A stretch of DNA of 64,000 nt from Chryseobacterium sp. MYb264 (GCF_035974275.1 NZ_CP142422.1:4402001-4466000), one strand, 5' to 3'; numbered from the stretch's first letter, positions 27,600 through 36,724 are shown. Notes: a model not told the origin generated them from the sequence alone. Made by a program: numbers and translations.

Positions 27600-29983
27600 A
27601 TCAATATTTCCAATCGTATGAAAATTATTTCTGGGAATGGACGACTGATGAAGACGTTCCCGATGAATCCGGCTATCATGAAAACAACCTTATTTCGATC
27701 CCGAATATAGGACCGATTGCGTATAGAGCGTATGTGATCGAAGTTTTGAAAATGTTAAAGGTAGGTTTTCCGAGTTTTGGTTCTCTGCTTTTAACTTTGT
27801 ATGCTACGCAAGATGGGTATATTAATTTTAATGATGCATTGGCTCCGACAAAGAATTTTTATGGCGACGGAGACACTGTAAAAAAAACGGTGAATGTAAC
27901 GGTTGATTTTCTTGAACGCGTAAAAAGCTTAGATAACGTTTATAAAAAAGGTCAAAACAGAATTACCCTTTTACAAACCTTGTTTGGAAGCGTTTATCTT
28001 AGATTGTCACCTGGGAATTCTGAATTGATTTTAGGAAGATACCGAAAAAGAGCACACAAGATCAGTGAGAGTGCGGTAAAAAAATATGCAACGCCAAATT
28101 TTGTTTACAATGATTTAAGGATTTTTGAAAGTTTAAACATAAAATTTCCTACAACACAGTCTATTATTGATGCATTGCAGGGTAAAATTGATGATCTTGA
28201 ACTGGAAGATGAAATTGCCGAAGATGAAGCGACTGTAGAAAGTGGCGGAGATTTCATTCAGGAATTGATAGAAGAACCAAAAACATTTCAGGTAGGAAGT
28301 TTAATTAAACGAATCTGGAGCGGTTTAAAAATTCCGATGAAGCATCTTTCACCTGGGAAACAGCCCATTGGAGGCGTTTCTGATATGACAAATAAAGGTG
28401 AACTTCACAGAATGCTTTTGTCTGAATTTGCCAATGAAGATGAGGTTTTCATGAGTAGAATTGCCAATAACGAGGCATTGTACATTCAAAGGGAAATTCC
28501 GCCTGAAGAAAATATTTTTGAAAGAATTATTTTAATTGATACTTCCCTGAAAAATTGGGGAACGCCAAAAGTTTTGTCTTTTGCGTCCACCATTGCAATC
28601 ATCAAACATCCGAAAGCACACACAGAATGCAAAGTTTTTGCTTTGGGTAAAAATATCACGCCGATGTCTCTGGATAAAGTGGAAGAAGTGGTTGAAAATC
28701 TGAATCAGGTGAGTGGTTTATTAGACGTTTCACCTGCACTGAACGAGTTTTTCAGTAAAAAGCATTCTGAAAAAGATCTGGAAGTTTTCTTTGTTACGAA
28801 TGAGGAAAATGTAACCAATCCCAATCTTCAGAAAGTAATTCAGGAAAATCGCGATCAGCTGAAATTTATTGTCACGACTTCTCCCAATGGCGAACTGAAT
28901 TTTTATAAACATCATAACGGAGCCAGAAAACATATTCAGAAAATTATCTTGCCGTTGCAGGAATTATGGGCAAATACTCCAAAGAAAAAAGCGGTTCAGA
29001 ATAATAATGCTCAGAAAAGTGGATCCAAAACTCCGGTTCCGTTGAATTATCCGGTGCTGTTTCCAACGCCGAAAAGCAGAATTGCCACTTTTTTATATGA
29101 AGGAGAATTTTATATTCTAAGCAATAAAAAACAGCTGCTGCGAACGTATTTGTCAGACAATTATTACAACAAAAATATTTATGTAAGTTCTAGAATTCAT
29201 CGTGGTTCAGAGGTTTTGGTTGAAAATATTTCCATAAAACCGAAAGGACAGTTTGCGTTGGCTAAAGATAAACAGGGAAGTTATATTATTTGCCAGTATC
29301 AGCCGGATAAAAAATTACTTTCAAAACTAAATGTGATAACCGGAGAATATTCTGATCTGAATGTAACAGGACAAAATATTCCGTTGAACTTTAATCTTAT
29401 TTATTTTAACCGAAATTTTTATCTGCATGAAGATGATTTTCCGATGATTTTTAAAATCAATATTGAAGGTAAAATCTCTATAGAACAGGTAGAAAATAAT
29501 GAAGAAATAAGCCGACGATTTATCCGAAATACCGCAGAGCTGGCGAGGCTTCATAATGGTGGAGAAAATATTTTGAGCAATTTCGGAATCATAGGAATTA
29601 ACGAAGCACAAGAATTGGTGGTTTCCAAATTGGCATTGTCGCGTAGGTTTGATAATGTTTATAGTTTTAATAAAAATATTACAGATTTAGACATTATAGC
29701 CAGCCAGAATAAGAACAAATATACTTTTGGAGACGGCAGCGAAATTATCACTGATACGCGTGGAATGCTTACTTTTAAAAGCAGCAACAAGCATATTCCT
29801 ACTTTTTATATACCTTCCACGCAATACGGTTATCTCGCGTTGGCAACGGGAAAAGATTTTGGCGGTTCAGAATATTACCTGCCGAAAAATACACAGTTGA
29901 AGATTAAAGAAATGGACGAAATGTATACGGATTATATGAAGAATTTCATTAAACATATTTTGGATTATGGAACTAAGAATTAA
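27590..29983 (+). CDS. vWA-like / beta-propeller protein of MoxR system
   Basis: This 797-residue protein has an N-terminal helical region (1-230) and a vWA-like core around residues 310-430. The MIDAS motif is degenerate: LIDTSLKNWG (D317, S319) has Lys where the second Ser is expected. Residues about 480-790 form a run of short beta-strand repeats with YxLxxGxxF-like blades, consistent with a beta-propeller. It is the likely client or partner of the MoxR ATPase. It overlaps its neighbours by 10 and 17 bp. Confidence 0.72.
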   Translation: MDINQYFQSYENYFWEWTTDEDVPDESGYHENNLISIPNIGPIAYRAYVIEVLKMLKVGFPSFGSLLLTLYATQDGYINFNDALAPTKNFYGDGDTVKKTVNVTVDFLERVKSLDNVYKKGQNRITLLQTLFGSVYLRLSPGNSELILGRYRKRAHKISESAVKKYATPNFVYNDLRIFESLNIKFPTTQSIIDALQGKIDDLELEDEIAEDEATVESGGDFIQELIEEPKTFQVGSLIKRIWSGLKIPMKHLSPGKQPIGGVSDMTNKGELHRMLLSEFANEDEVFMSRIANNEALYIQREIPPEENIFERIILIDTSLKNWGTPKVLSFASTIAIIKHPKAHTECKVFALGKNITPMSLDKVEEVVENLNQVSGLLDVSPALNEFFSKKHSEKDLEVFFVTNEENVTNPNLQKVIQENRDQLKFIVTTSPNGELNFYKHHNGARKHIQKIILPLQELWANTPKKKAVQNNNAQKSGSKTPVPLNYPVLFPTPKSRIATFLYEGEFYILSNKKQLLRTYLSDNYYNKNIYVSSRIHRGSEVLVENISIKPKGQFALAKDKQGSYIICQYQPDKKLLSKLNVITGEYSDLNVTGQNIPLNFNLIYFNRNFYLHEDDFPMIFKINIEGKISIEQVENNEEISRRFIRNTAELARLHNGGENILSNFGIIGINEAQELVVSKLALSRRFDNVYSFNKNITDLDIIASQNKNKYTFGDGSEIITDTRGMLTFKSSNKHIPTFYIPSTQYGYLALATGKDFGGSEYYLPKNTQLKIKEMDEMYTDYMKNFIKHILDYGTKN

Positions 29984-31739
29984 ACCTTTTCCGAAAAACA
30001 GCTATCCGAAGAAAGGAATTTTGATAAAAGGTTCTTCGCCTTTGCTATGGTTTCAGGAAATGGAAGGATTGGGAATTGATCTGAATGAGGTGAAATCTTT
30101 TGCGATTCCGTCTGATGAACCGAATATTTTATACGGTTGTTTTCTGATTTTCAATGGCTCTGCTCCCAATGAAATTGGAAGGAATGCTTATTTTCAGTCG
30201 GTTGATGATCGATTGTTTATTCCGGAAAACACAATTTTTTATCCACAGATTTTACCTGAAGAATGGAAAACCGCCGGCTCGGAATATCTCATTATGCATC
30301 CCGATTTCGGTTTGGTTAAATTATCAGAGCAGATTGATTGGATGGAAGTGATTCAAAATCCTGTGTTGGACTTATCTAAAGTTCGGAAACCTTCAAATGG
30401 AGTTAAAATTCCTTCCGAAATTCAGAGTTATACCGTGGAAATGGATGATGAGAAAGTGTTGGAAGCATTGTCAAAACCAAAAACCGATGAAGAATGGATG
30501 AAAGATTTGCCATTCGATTTGAAAAAGGTACTGGCCGGAAATAAAAAAGAAATTGAAAAATATTTAAAATATATTGAACAGTATCCTGAAAGAATTGTTG
30601 ATCTGGGAGTACCGTTAGATGTGATGGGAACTTCGCGCGGCGATGGCTTTGAAAAGTTTCAGTTTGGAGGAAAAATGTTTGGCGGTGGCGGATTTTTGGG
30701 CAATCTTTTCGGAGGAAATGGAAAAAATATCTTTGGAAATCTTTTCGGCGGAAATAAAAATCCGGACGGTGCTTTTGCTGAAGAAAATGGTTCAGGAAAA
30801 AGAAGTTATTTCTGGATATTTTGGGTGATTTTGATTGTTTTTTCTGTGGTAAGATTAATCATTAAAGTGAATGACAGTTCCTCAAATGAAGTGCTTGGGA
30901 ATTCTGAGCATACCAATGCAGGAACCGTTTCGCCTATACCTCAGGACGCCTTGATTTTCCAATCCGGAGTGACTGAGATTGATATGAAAATTGACTCCAT
31001 TTATGGTAAGCAAAGGAATGAACTTTCAAAGGAAATGAACAAAACACGAAATGTGTATGCCAATAATAATGATGCCATGATAGAAGATCATCTTCACAGA
31101 GGTGGCAGAAAAATTGAGAAAGTAGAAGACGATGTTTTCTTCCTTAAAAACAGAATGAAAAGATCAAAAGATTCTTTAAAACAAATATATCGTGAGAAAA
31201 TTATAAATGAGATTGAATCAAAATCAAAAAATATTCAAAAAGAAATTTCAGATTCAATTAAAAAATCGAGCAACGGAAATCCTGTTGATAAAGCTGTGGT
31301 AAAAAGCGTCTGGAACAAAAAACAAATTTTAATGATCGATTCTTTAGGACGTTTTTACGGAACACTTGAAGAACCGGATTTACCGATTATTCACGATTCT
31401 AAGCTGAGAACCAATGATGCGGAAAATATTCCTGAAGAAAAAGGTTCTACGTTTATGGAGATTATCTGGTTGATTATTTTCATGGTCGGTGTTGTGGGAA
31501 TTTTAAATCTTTTGGTAGCAAAAAATAAAATTGATATTGGCGGAAGTAATGTTCCGGTGGGTGTGAAGGTTCTATTAATGACGATTCTCGCGGGTATGAT
31601 GATCTACATTTTTTATCCTTTGGTGGAAATGTTTGGTTACAACTGGTTTGTAGTTTTGCTGATCTGCTGCGTGATGGCGCTTCTTTATCATTTGTTCCGA
31701 AGAGATAAAACGATTTTAAAATCCAACAAAAATGAATAA
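29967..31739 (+). CDS. membrane-anchored bpX-like protein
   Basis: This 590-residue protein has an N-terminal soluble domain (1-200), a glycine/phenylalanine-rich linker (GGKMFGGGGFLGNLFGG around residues 228-265), one transmembrane segment (about 276-297), a charged, possibly coiled-coil region (330-470), and three hydrophobic segments at the C-terminus. It probably anchors the MoxR complex in the inner membrane (inference). It overlaps both neighbours. Confidence 0.65.
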   Translation: MELRIKPFPKNSYPKKGILIKGSSPLLWFQEMEGLGIDLNEVKSFAIPSDEPNILYGCFLIFNGSAPNEIGRNAYFQSVDDRLFIPENTIFYPQILPEEWKTAGSEYLIMHPDFGLVKLSEQIDWMEVIQNPVLDLSKVRKPSNGVKIPSEIQSYTVEMDDEKVLEALSKPKTDEEWMKDLPFDLKKVLAGNKKEIEKYLKYIEQYPERIVDLGVPLDVMGTSRGDGFEKFQFGGKMFGGGGFLGNLFGGNGKNIFGNLFGGNKNPDGAFAEENGSGKRSYFWIFWVILIVFSVVRLIIKVNDSSSNEVLGNSEHTNAGTVSPIPQDALIFQSGVTEIDMKIDSIYGKQRNELSKEMNKTRNVYANNNDAMIEDHLHRGGRKIEKVEDDVFFLKNRMKRSKDSLKQIYREKIINEIESKSKNIQKEISDSIKKSSNGNPVDKAVVKSVWNKKQILMIDSLGRFYGTLEEPDLPIIHDSKLRTNDAENIPEEKGSTFMEIIWLIIFMVGVVGILNLLVAKNKIDIGGSNVPVGVKVLLMTILAGMMIYIFYPLVEMFGYNWFVVLLICCVMALLYHLFRRDKTILKSNKNE

Positions 31740-32757
31740 GCAGAAGTTTACAGAAAAATTTATCGGAGCCTTTTGCATCTTGGTTCTGATTAAAATATTA
31801 GCCATTCTGGCTGAACTTTTCCATAAAAATTTCTGGGAAGTGGTGGGAACGCTGTTTCTATTCCTTGTCGTGGCGGCGATCTGTTTTCTGGTCATTGCCT
31901 TGCAGTCTAATAAAGAAAAAACGGATAATTTCGGAGGGCGTGGCGGCAGAAGCATGGCAGGCGGCAGTTCGTATGTGGAAACTTCGGTTTTCGACAGAAT
32001 CCATAATATGTACGAAGATCAGGCCCGGAAATTTATTGAAAATAACGATTACCGAAGTGCCGCAAAAGTATATATCAATCTTTTGAAAGATAATTATCGA
32101 GGAGCAAAAACCTTGGCTGATGGCGAATTATATAACGAAGCGGCTGTGATTTACCTTAAAAAATTAAATAATAAGTCGGATGCTGCCGATTGTTATGAAA
32201 AAGCAAAGCAGTACAAAAAGTCGATTGAATTATATAAGGAATTGGGACAGAAGGAAAAAGTGGGTGACTTGTATCGCGAAATTAACGAGGTTGAGAATGC
32301 CAACAATTATTATCAAATGGTGGTGGACGATTATGTAAAATACAGTCAAATGGTAAAAGCATCTTTGGTTTACCGTAAAAAAATGGAAAAGCCGGAAGCT
32401 GCTCAAAGAATTTTATTGCAAGGCTGGGAGGAAAATAAAGATACCTTTAACTGTCTGAATAATTATTTTGCCAATATTTTTGATGTTAAAGATCTCGATG
32501 TTGCCATTCGTGAGGTGTATAAAAAAACGCCTTCCGAGAAAAAGTCGATCTATCTGGATGCAATGAAACATGAATTTAAAAAAGATGTTCGCTTACAATC
32601 AACCACCCGAAATATTGCTTATGAAATTATTGCTGAAAAAATTAAGACCCATTCTGAAATTGTCAATGAATTGAAACATTTCAATCCTGAGGATGAGGTT
32701 ATTCTGAAGGATATTTCAAGATATAAAATGAATAGAAATAAAATATTTGGGCATTAA
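31732..32757 (+). CDS. membrane TPR protein, last gene of MoxR operon
   Basis: This 341-residue protein has two N-terminal membrane segments (about 10-30 and 35-56), a Gly/Arg-rich linker (FGGRGGRSMAGGSS), and then tandem TPR-like helices (SAAKVYINLLKDNYRGAKTL, AAVIYLKKLNNKSDAADCYE). It starts 8 bp inside the previous gene. The TPR part may scaffold the complex. The operon ends here, and an IS dimer follows about 110 bp downstream. Confidence 0.72.
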   Translation: MNKQKFTEKFIGAFCILVLIKILAILAELFHKNFWEVVGTLFLFLVVAAICFLVIALQSNKEKTDNFGGRGGRSMAGGSSYVETSVFDRIHNMYEDQARKFIENNDYRSAAKVYINLLKDNYRGAKTLADGELYNEAAVIYLKKLNNKSDAADCYEKAKQYKKSIELYKELGQKEKVGDLYREINEVENANNYYQMVVDDYVKYSQMVKASLVYRKKMEKPEAAQRILLQGWEENKDTFNCLNNYFANIFDVKDLDVAIREVYKKTPSEKKSIYLDAMKHEFKKDVRLQSTTRNIAYEIIAEKIKTHSEIVNELKHFNPEDEVILKDISRYKMNRNKIFGH

Positions 32758-32864
32758 CTTTTAAAGATAAAAATTGACAAATAATCAAACTTATAAGCTT
32801 GGCGATTCATACAACTGAAATCGCCATTTTTATTACCCGTCCCACTGAGAATTATGATTTAATT

Positions 32865-34333
32865 AGTCATTCCTTAAAAACCAAGTAATATTTTGATTAT
32901 CAGTTTTATGCACTTATATTTCGTAAAAAATCGTTGTAAAAAATTGCAATAAATTGTATTTTTAGGATATAAAAAGTGGCAAAATGTTAGGCAAAATAAG
33001 AGAGGATTTACAGCAGAATTTATTCAAGACCAGGCTTACGGAGCTTATTAATATGGAGCATCCGGTGGTAAAATTAGCTGGGGAGATTTCCTGGGATAAA
33101 ATGGAGTCAGAGTTTGAGAAATTATTTTCAGAAAACGGAAGACCTTCTATTGCTATCCGTAAAATAGCAGGAATGCTTTTGCTCAAGGAAATGTTTAAAG
33201 AAAGTGATGAAAGTGTAATAGAGAGATGGATTGAGAATGCGTATTGGCAATATTTTACCGGAGAAACCTTTTTCCAGACAGAGCAGCCTTTCGATCCGAG
33301 CAATTTTGTACACTTCAGAAAAAGAATTGGAGATAAGGGTTTGGAATTTCTTTTGGGACAAAGCGTTTCTCTCCATCCCAAAGCCAAAACAGAAGATGAA
33401 GTTCAGGTAGATACGACGGTTCAGGAGAAGAACATTACCTTTCCTACCGATGCCAAATTAGCAAAAAAAGTAATCGACAATTGTAGAAAAATAGCAGAAA
33501 AAGAGAGCGTTGTACAAAGACAAAGCTACAGAAGAGTGAGCAAACAATTATTGCGGGACGCTTTTTTTGGACATCATCCCAGAAGACAGAAGAAGGCAAA
33601 AATGGCGAGGAAAAAGCTCAGGACGATTGGTAAAAGAGTTCTTCGGGAATTGGAAAGAAAACTTCCTAAAGATGTTTTGAAAGGCTACGAAGACGTTTTT
33701 AAAATTTACCTTAAAGCACTCACCCAAGAACGTACCACGAAAGATAAAATTTACAGTCTTCACGAGCCACAAGTTGCGTGTATTGCGAAAGGAAAATCGG
33801 GAAAAGCATACGAGTTTGGGACAAAAGTAGCAGTAGTAAGAGGTCGGAAAACAGGGATCATCAGCTCGGTAAAGAGATTTTCTGGCAATCCTCACGATAG
33901 TAAAACTCTTGAAGAATCATTGGCACAGAGTGAGAGGGTAAGAAAATCCGTTGGCGGAACAAGACCTACGAAAGCCACTACAGACAGAGGATTTAAAGGA
34001 ATCAAAGAAGTGGAAGGAACAGCAATTTTGCTTCCCGCAAAAAAAGAAAAAACAAAATATGGGCAACAAGTAGCCAGATTAAGATTCCGGGCAAGAGCAG
34101 CCATAGAACCTTGTATCTCTCATTTAAAAAGAAACCACTCCTTAGGATTAAACTTCCTGAAAGGAGTGGCTGGAGATATTAATAATGCATTATTAGCAGG
34201 GATTGGATACAATTTGAAGATGAGATTGAATCAAATCAAACAACAAATTCTTCTTTGGCTCGAACTTGTTCTCCGAATCTTTTTAGGCAAATATAATTTT
34301 CAAAGTCAAAAAACAGCTTTTTAAGGAGCGACT
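32865..34333 (+). mobile_element. IS5-like insertion sequence, copy 1 of a tandem dimer
   Basis: The ends are inverted repeats: left AGTCATTCCTTAAAAA, and right (read inward) AGTCGCTCCTTAAAAA. The base stretch AATT (or the palindrome TAATTA) is present at the outer left end, between the copies and at the outer right end. The element is about 1.47 kb with one transposase gene. Copies 1 and 2 appear identical except for one T in the left leader (run of four T in this copy, five in the other). Confidence 0.9.
32984..34324 (+). CDS. IS5-family DDE transposase (copy 1)
   Basis: This 446-residue transposase has an N-terminal DUF772-like domain (PSIAIRKIAGMLLLKEMF, FDPSNFVHFRKRIG) and a DDE domain. 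Its catalytic residues fall in VQVDTTVQ, TTDRGFKG and RAAIEPCISHLKRNH. An intact ORF with a full-length product suggests current or recent activity. The encoded protein is identical to that of copy 2. Confidence 0.93.
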   Translation: MLGKIREDLQQNLFKTRLTELINMEHPVVKLAGEISWDKMESEFEKLFSENGRPSIAIRKIAGMLLLKEMFKESDESVIERWIENAYWQYFTGETFFQTEQPFDPSNFVHFRKRIGDKGLEFLLGQSVSLHPKAKTEDEVQVDTTVQEKNITFPTDAKLAKKVIDNCRKIAEKESVVQRQSYRRVSKQLLRDAFFGHHPRRQKKAKMARKKLRTIGKRVLRELERKLPKDVLKGYEDVFKIYLKALTQERTTKDKIYSLHEPQVACIAKGKSGKAYEFGTKVAVVRGRKTGIISSVKRFSGNPHDSKTLEESLAQSERVRKSVGGTRPTKATTDRGFKGIKEVEGTAILLPAKKEKTKYGQQVARLRFRARAAIEPCISHLKRNHSLGLNFLKGVAGDINNALLAGIGYNLKMRLNQIKQQILLWLELVLRIFLGKYNFQSQKTAF

Positions 34334-34337
34334 AATT

Positions 34338-35807
34338 AGTCATTCCTTAAAAACCAAGTAATATTTTGATTATCAGTTTTTATGCACTTATATTTCGTAA
34401 AAAATCGTTGTAAAAAATTGCAATAAATTGTATTTTTAGGATATAAAAAGTGGCAAAATGTTAGGCAAAATAAGAGAGGATTTACAGCAGAATTTATTCA
34501 AGACCAGGCTTACGGAGCTTATTAATATGGAGCATCCGGTGGTAAAATTAGCTGGGGAGATTTCCTGGGATAAAATGGAGTCAGAGTTTGAGAAATTATT
34601 TTCAGAAAACGGAAGACCTTCTATTGCTATCCGTAAAATAGCAGGAATGCTTTTGCTCAAGGAAATGTTTAAAGAAAGTGATGAAAGTGTAATAGAGAGA
34701 TGGATTGAGAATGCGTATTGGCAATATTTTACCGGAGAAACCTTTTTCCAGACAGAGCAGCCTTTCGATCCGAGCAATTTTGTACACTTCAGAAAAAGAA
34801 TTGGAGATAAGGGTTTGGAATTTCTTTTGGGACAAAGCGTTTCTCTCCATCCCAAAGCCAAAACAGAAGATGAAGTTCAGGTAGATACGACGGTTCAGGA
34901 GAAGAACATTACCTTTCCTACCGATGCCAAATTAGCAAAAAAAGTAATCGACAATTGTAGAAAAATAGCAGAAAAAGAGAGCGTTGTACAAAGACAAAGC
35001 TACAGAAGAGTGAGCAAACAATTATTGCGGGACGCTTTTTTTGGACATCATCCCAGAAGACAGAAGAAGGCAAAAATGGCGAGGAAAAAGCTCAGGACGA
35101 TTGGTAAAAGAGTTCTTCGGGAATTGGAAAGAAAACTTCCTAAAGATGTTTTGAAAGGCTACGAAGACGTTTTTAAAATTTACCTTAAAGCACTCACCCA
35201 AGAACGTACCACGAAAGATAAAATTTACAGTCTTCACGAGCCACAAGTTGCGTGTATTGCGAAAGGAAAATCGGGAAAAGCATACGAGTTTGGGACAAAA
35301 GTAGCAGTAGTAAGAGGTCGGAAAACAGGGATCATCAGCTCGGTAAAGAGATTTTCTGGCAATCCTCACGATAGTAAAACTCTTGAAGAATCATTGGCAC
35401 AGAGTGAGAGGGTAAGAAAATCCGTTGGCGGAACAAGACCTACGAAAGCCACTACAGACAGAGGATTTAAAGGAATCAAAGAAGTGGAAGGAACAGCAAT
35501 TTTGCTTCCCGCAAAAAAAGAAAAAACAAAATATGGGCAACAAGTAGCCAGATTAAGATTCCGGGCAAGAGCAGCCATAGAACCTTGTATCTCTCATTTA
35601 AAAAGAAACCACTCCTTAGGATTAAACTTCCTGAAAGGAGTGGCTGGAGATATTAATAATGCATTATTAGCAGGGATTGGATACAATTTGAAGATGAGAT
35701 TGAATCAAATCAAACAACAAATTCTTCTTTGGCTCGAACTTGTTCTCCGAATCTTTTTAGGCAAATATAATTTTCAAAGTCAAAAAACAGCTTTTTAAGG
35801 AGCGACT
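34338..35807 (+). mobile_element. IS5-like insertion sequence, copy 2 of a tandem dimer
   Basis: It has the same ends and gene as copy 1, from which it is separated by only AATT. Its right end adjoins the first promoter-like element of the RNA-repair locus, so the insertion may have removed or replaced upstream control sequence of that locus. Confidence 0.9.
34458..35798 (+). CDS. IS5-family DDE transposase (copy 2)
   Basis: This 446-residue protein is identical to the product at 32984-34324 and has the same DDE motifs. Identity over 446 codons implies very recent duplication. Confidence 0.93.
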   Translation: MLGKIREDLQQNLFKTRLTELINMEHPVVKLAGEISWDKMESEFEKLFSENGRPSIAIRKIAGMLLLKEMFKESDESVIERWIENAYWQYFTGETFFQTEQPFDPSNFVHFRKRIGDKGLEFLLGQSVSLHPKAKTEDEVQVDTTVQEKNITFPTDAKLAKKVIDNCRKIAEKESVVQRQSYRRVSKQLLRDAFFGHHPRRQKKAKMARKKLRTIGKRVLRELERKLPKDVLKGYEDVFKIYLKALTQERTTKDKIYSLHEPQVACIAKGKSGKAYEFGTKVAVVRGRKTGIISSVKRFSGNPHDSKTLEESLAQSERVRKSVGGTRPTKATTDRGFKGIKEVEGTAILLPAKKEKTKYGQQVARLRFRARAAIEPCISHLKRNHSLGLNFLKGVAGDINNALLAGIGYNLKMRLNQIKQQILLWLELVLRIFLGKYNFQSQKTAF

Positions 35808-35822
35808 AATTAAGAAAAAGAT

Positions 35823-35830
35823 TTATCTTT
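35823..35830 (+). promoter_or_regulatory. -7 promoter element before the 42-codon leader ORF
   Basis: TATCTTTG matches the Bacteroidota TAnnTTTG element. It lies 14 bp before the ATG of the leader ORF at 35845, giving a very short 5' UTR. The -33 region would fall at the right end of the IS copy. Confidence 0.65.
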
Positions 35831-35844
35831 GCGCCAATATAATT

Positions 35845-35973
35845 ATGACAATACAAAGAGCACATATCAGTTTAAATCTATGCGATCGCCCTGCAGTAAA
35901 GGGATCGTTTGGATATGAATGGATGATATCAGATGAGGCGAAATGTGCTTGCTTTGGAAATTATTTACAATAA
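35845..35973 (+). CDS. 42-codon leader ORF using all 20 amino acids (attenuator candidate)
   Basis: The peptide (MTIQRAHISLNLCDRPAVKG ...) contains each of the 20 amino acids at least once in 42 residues, including Trp, His and three Cys. It is followed after 29 bp by an intrinsic terminator (36003-36029). GAGGCG inside the ORF (35935-35940) can pair with CGCCTC in the 5' arm of that terminator. This is the layout of a translational attenuator. No homologue is recognised. The role as a sensor of any uncharged or cleaved tRNA is inferred. Confidence 0.6.
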   Translation: MTIQRAHISLNLCDRPAVKGSFGYEWMISDEAKCACFGNYLQ

Positions 35974-36002
35974 ACCCGTAAAAATTTTATCAAGATACAG
36001 TA

Positions 36003-36029
36003 AAAACGCCTCGGTTGCCGGGGCGTTTT
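36003..36029 (+). terminator. intrinsic terminator after the 42-codon leader ORF
   Basis: AAAACGCCTCGG and CCGGGGCGTTTT form a 12-bp stem (one G-T pair) with a TTG loop, continuing in T-rich sequence. The competing pairing with GAGGCG at 35935-35940 is described under the leader ORF. Confidence 0.85.
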
Positions 36030-36259
36030 TTGTGTTTTTAAGGCAGAAATTATTTAGAATGAAAAAAAATAACCATAAAAGTGAAAATTATTTATACAAA
36101 AATGAACAATTAATAAGAAAATAAAGCGTGATCAATAACCCGATGAGAGACAGTCATTTAGGTATTTAAGACATCTGTAAAGTATTGCGGACGGAAATTC
36201 TCTATTCTAAAAACAAAGTTTAATTTATTGATTTTCAAATAGTTAATTAAAAAAATAAA

Positions 36260-36292
36260 TTTGCGAGTTAAAAAATTTCATCCTTACTTTGC
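36260..36292 (+). promoter_or_regulatory. shared promoter-like element before array 1
   Basis: TTTGCG ... CCTTACTTTGCA resembles the elements at 46804 and 49763 and, less closely, at 52288. The TTACTTTG part acts as the -7 region. The GCG motif lies further upstream here than in the other three. A perfect 7-bp hairpin (TTGAAAG / CTTTCAA, about 36303-36330) follows in the leader. Confidence 0.6.
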
Positions 36293-36361
36293 AACCGAAA
36301 ATTGAAAGCAACAAGTTTTCAAGCCTTTCAAAAGAACTTTTTTTAAAACAAGAAAAATAAA

Positions 36362-36499
36362 ATGAAACAATTACATAACATATCTAATTTACCTTCAAGA
36401 CAACGCGGTGTAGAACCGATGGGGCAGGGGTATGCTTGTATTATTCTTCTTGATAGTGAATTTGTGGGAAAAAGGTGCTTATATAAATGGGTCAGCTAA
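36362..36499 (+). CDS. 45-codon leader ORF using 19 of 20 amino acids (attenuator candidate)
   Basis: The peptide (MKQLHNISNLPSRQRGVEPM ... LYKWVS) lacks only threonine. A strong terminator starts 23 bp after its stop, and tRNA-like array 1 begins right behind that. AGGTGCTTATAT in the ORF's last codons (36473-36484) can pair with ATATAAAGCGCCT (36519-36531) through 12 pairs with one bulged A, masking the 5' terminator arm. This alternative pairing supports attenuation control of array 1 by leader translation (inference from visible structure). It is unrelated in sequence to the 42-codon leader. Confidence 0.65.
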   Translation: MKQLHNISNLPSRQRGVEPMGQGYACIILLDSEFVGKRCLYKWVS

Positions 36500-36522
36500 T
36501 GTAGCGACACGTCTAAAAATAT

Positions 36523-36555
36523 AAAGCGCCTCCCAAAAAGAGGCGCTTTTTTTTA
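36523..36555 (+). terminator. intrinsic terminator / attenuator in front of array 1
   Basis: AAAGCGCCTC and GAGGCGCTTT form a perfect 10-bp stem with a CCAAAAA loop and a long T-run. It separates the promoter and leader ORF from the tRNA-like array, so array expression from this promoter needs read-through. Confidence 0.92.
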
Positions 36556-36556
36556 T

Positions 36557-36629
36557 GGTTTCTTTAGCTTATTTGGTAAAGCGTCGGTTTGTGGCACCGG
36601 AGAATAGGGTTCGATCCCCGGAGATACCC
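36557..36629 (+). tRNA. tRNA-His(GTG)-like gene with acceptor mismatch
   Basis: The anticodon loop TTGTGGC (anticodon GTG) is on a TCGGT/ACCGG stem. The D-arm AGCTTATTTGGTAAAGC is normal. The acceptor GGTTTCT/AGATACC has a T-T mismatch, and the T-stem has an A-G mismatch. CCA is not encoded. It is the first element of array 1. The irregular stems suggest a relaxed or decoy tRNA, not a main cellular one. Confidence 0.75.
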
Positions 36630-36634
36630 AAAGA

Positions 36635-36720
36635 AGTGAATGGTGAATAGTGAATTTTGTTTCACAAGTGAATTTAAAAATTGACAAGCAAAGCGAATTG
36701 ACGCTTCACTATTCACTAAT
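36635..36720. repeat. palindromic spacer repeat, type A, copy 1
   Basis: AGTGAATGGTGAATAGTGAA, then TTTTG[CT]TTC and AAGTGAATTTAAAAATTGAC, AAGCAAAGCGAATTGAC, ending CACTATTCACTAA. Related copies lie at 38390-38475 and 39254-39333. The ends are inverted, so each can fold back. Confidence 0.65.
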
Positions 36721-36724
36721 AAAT

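Noticed and set aside
33128..35578. Reverse-strand ORFs inside the IS copies
   Set aside because: They occur identically in both copies only because the elements are identical, and lie antisense to the transposase.
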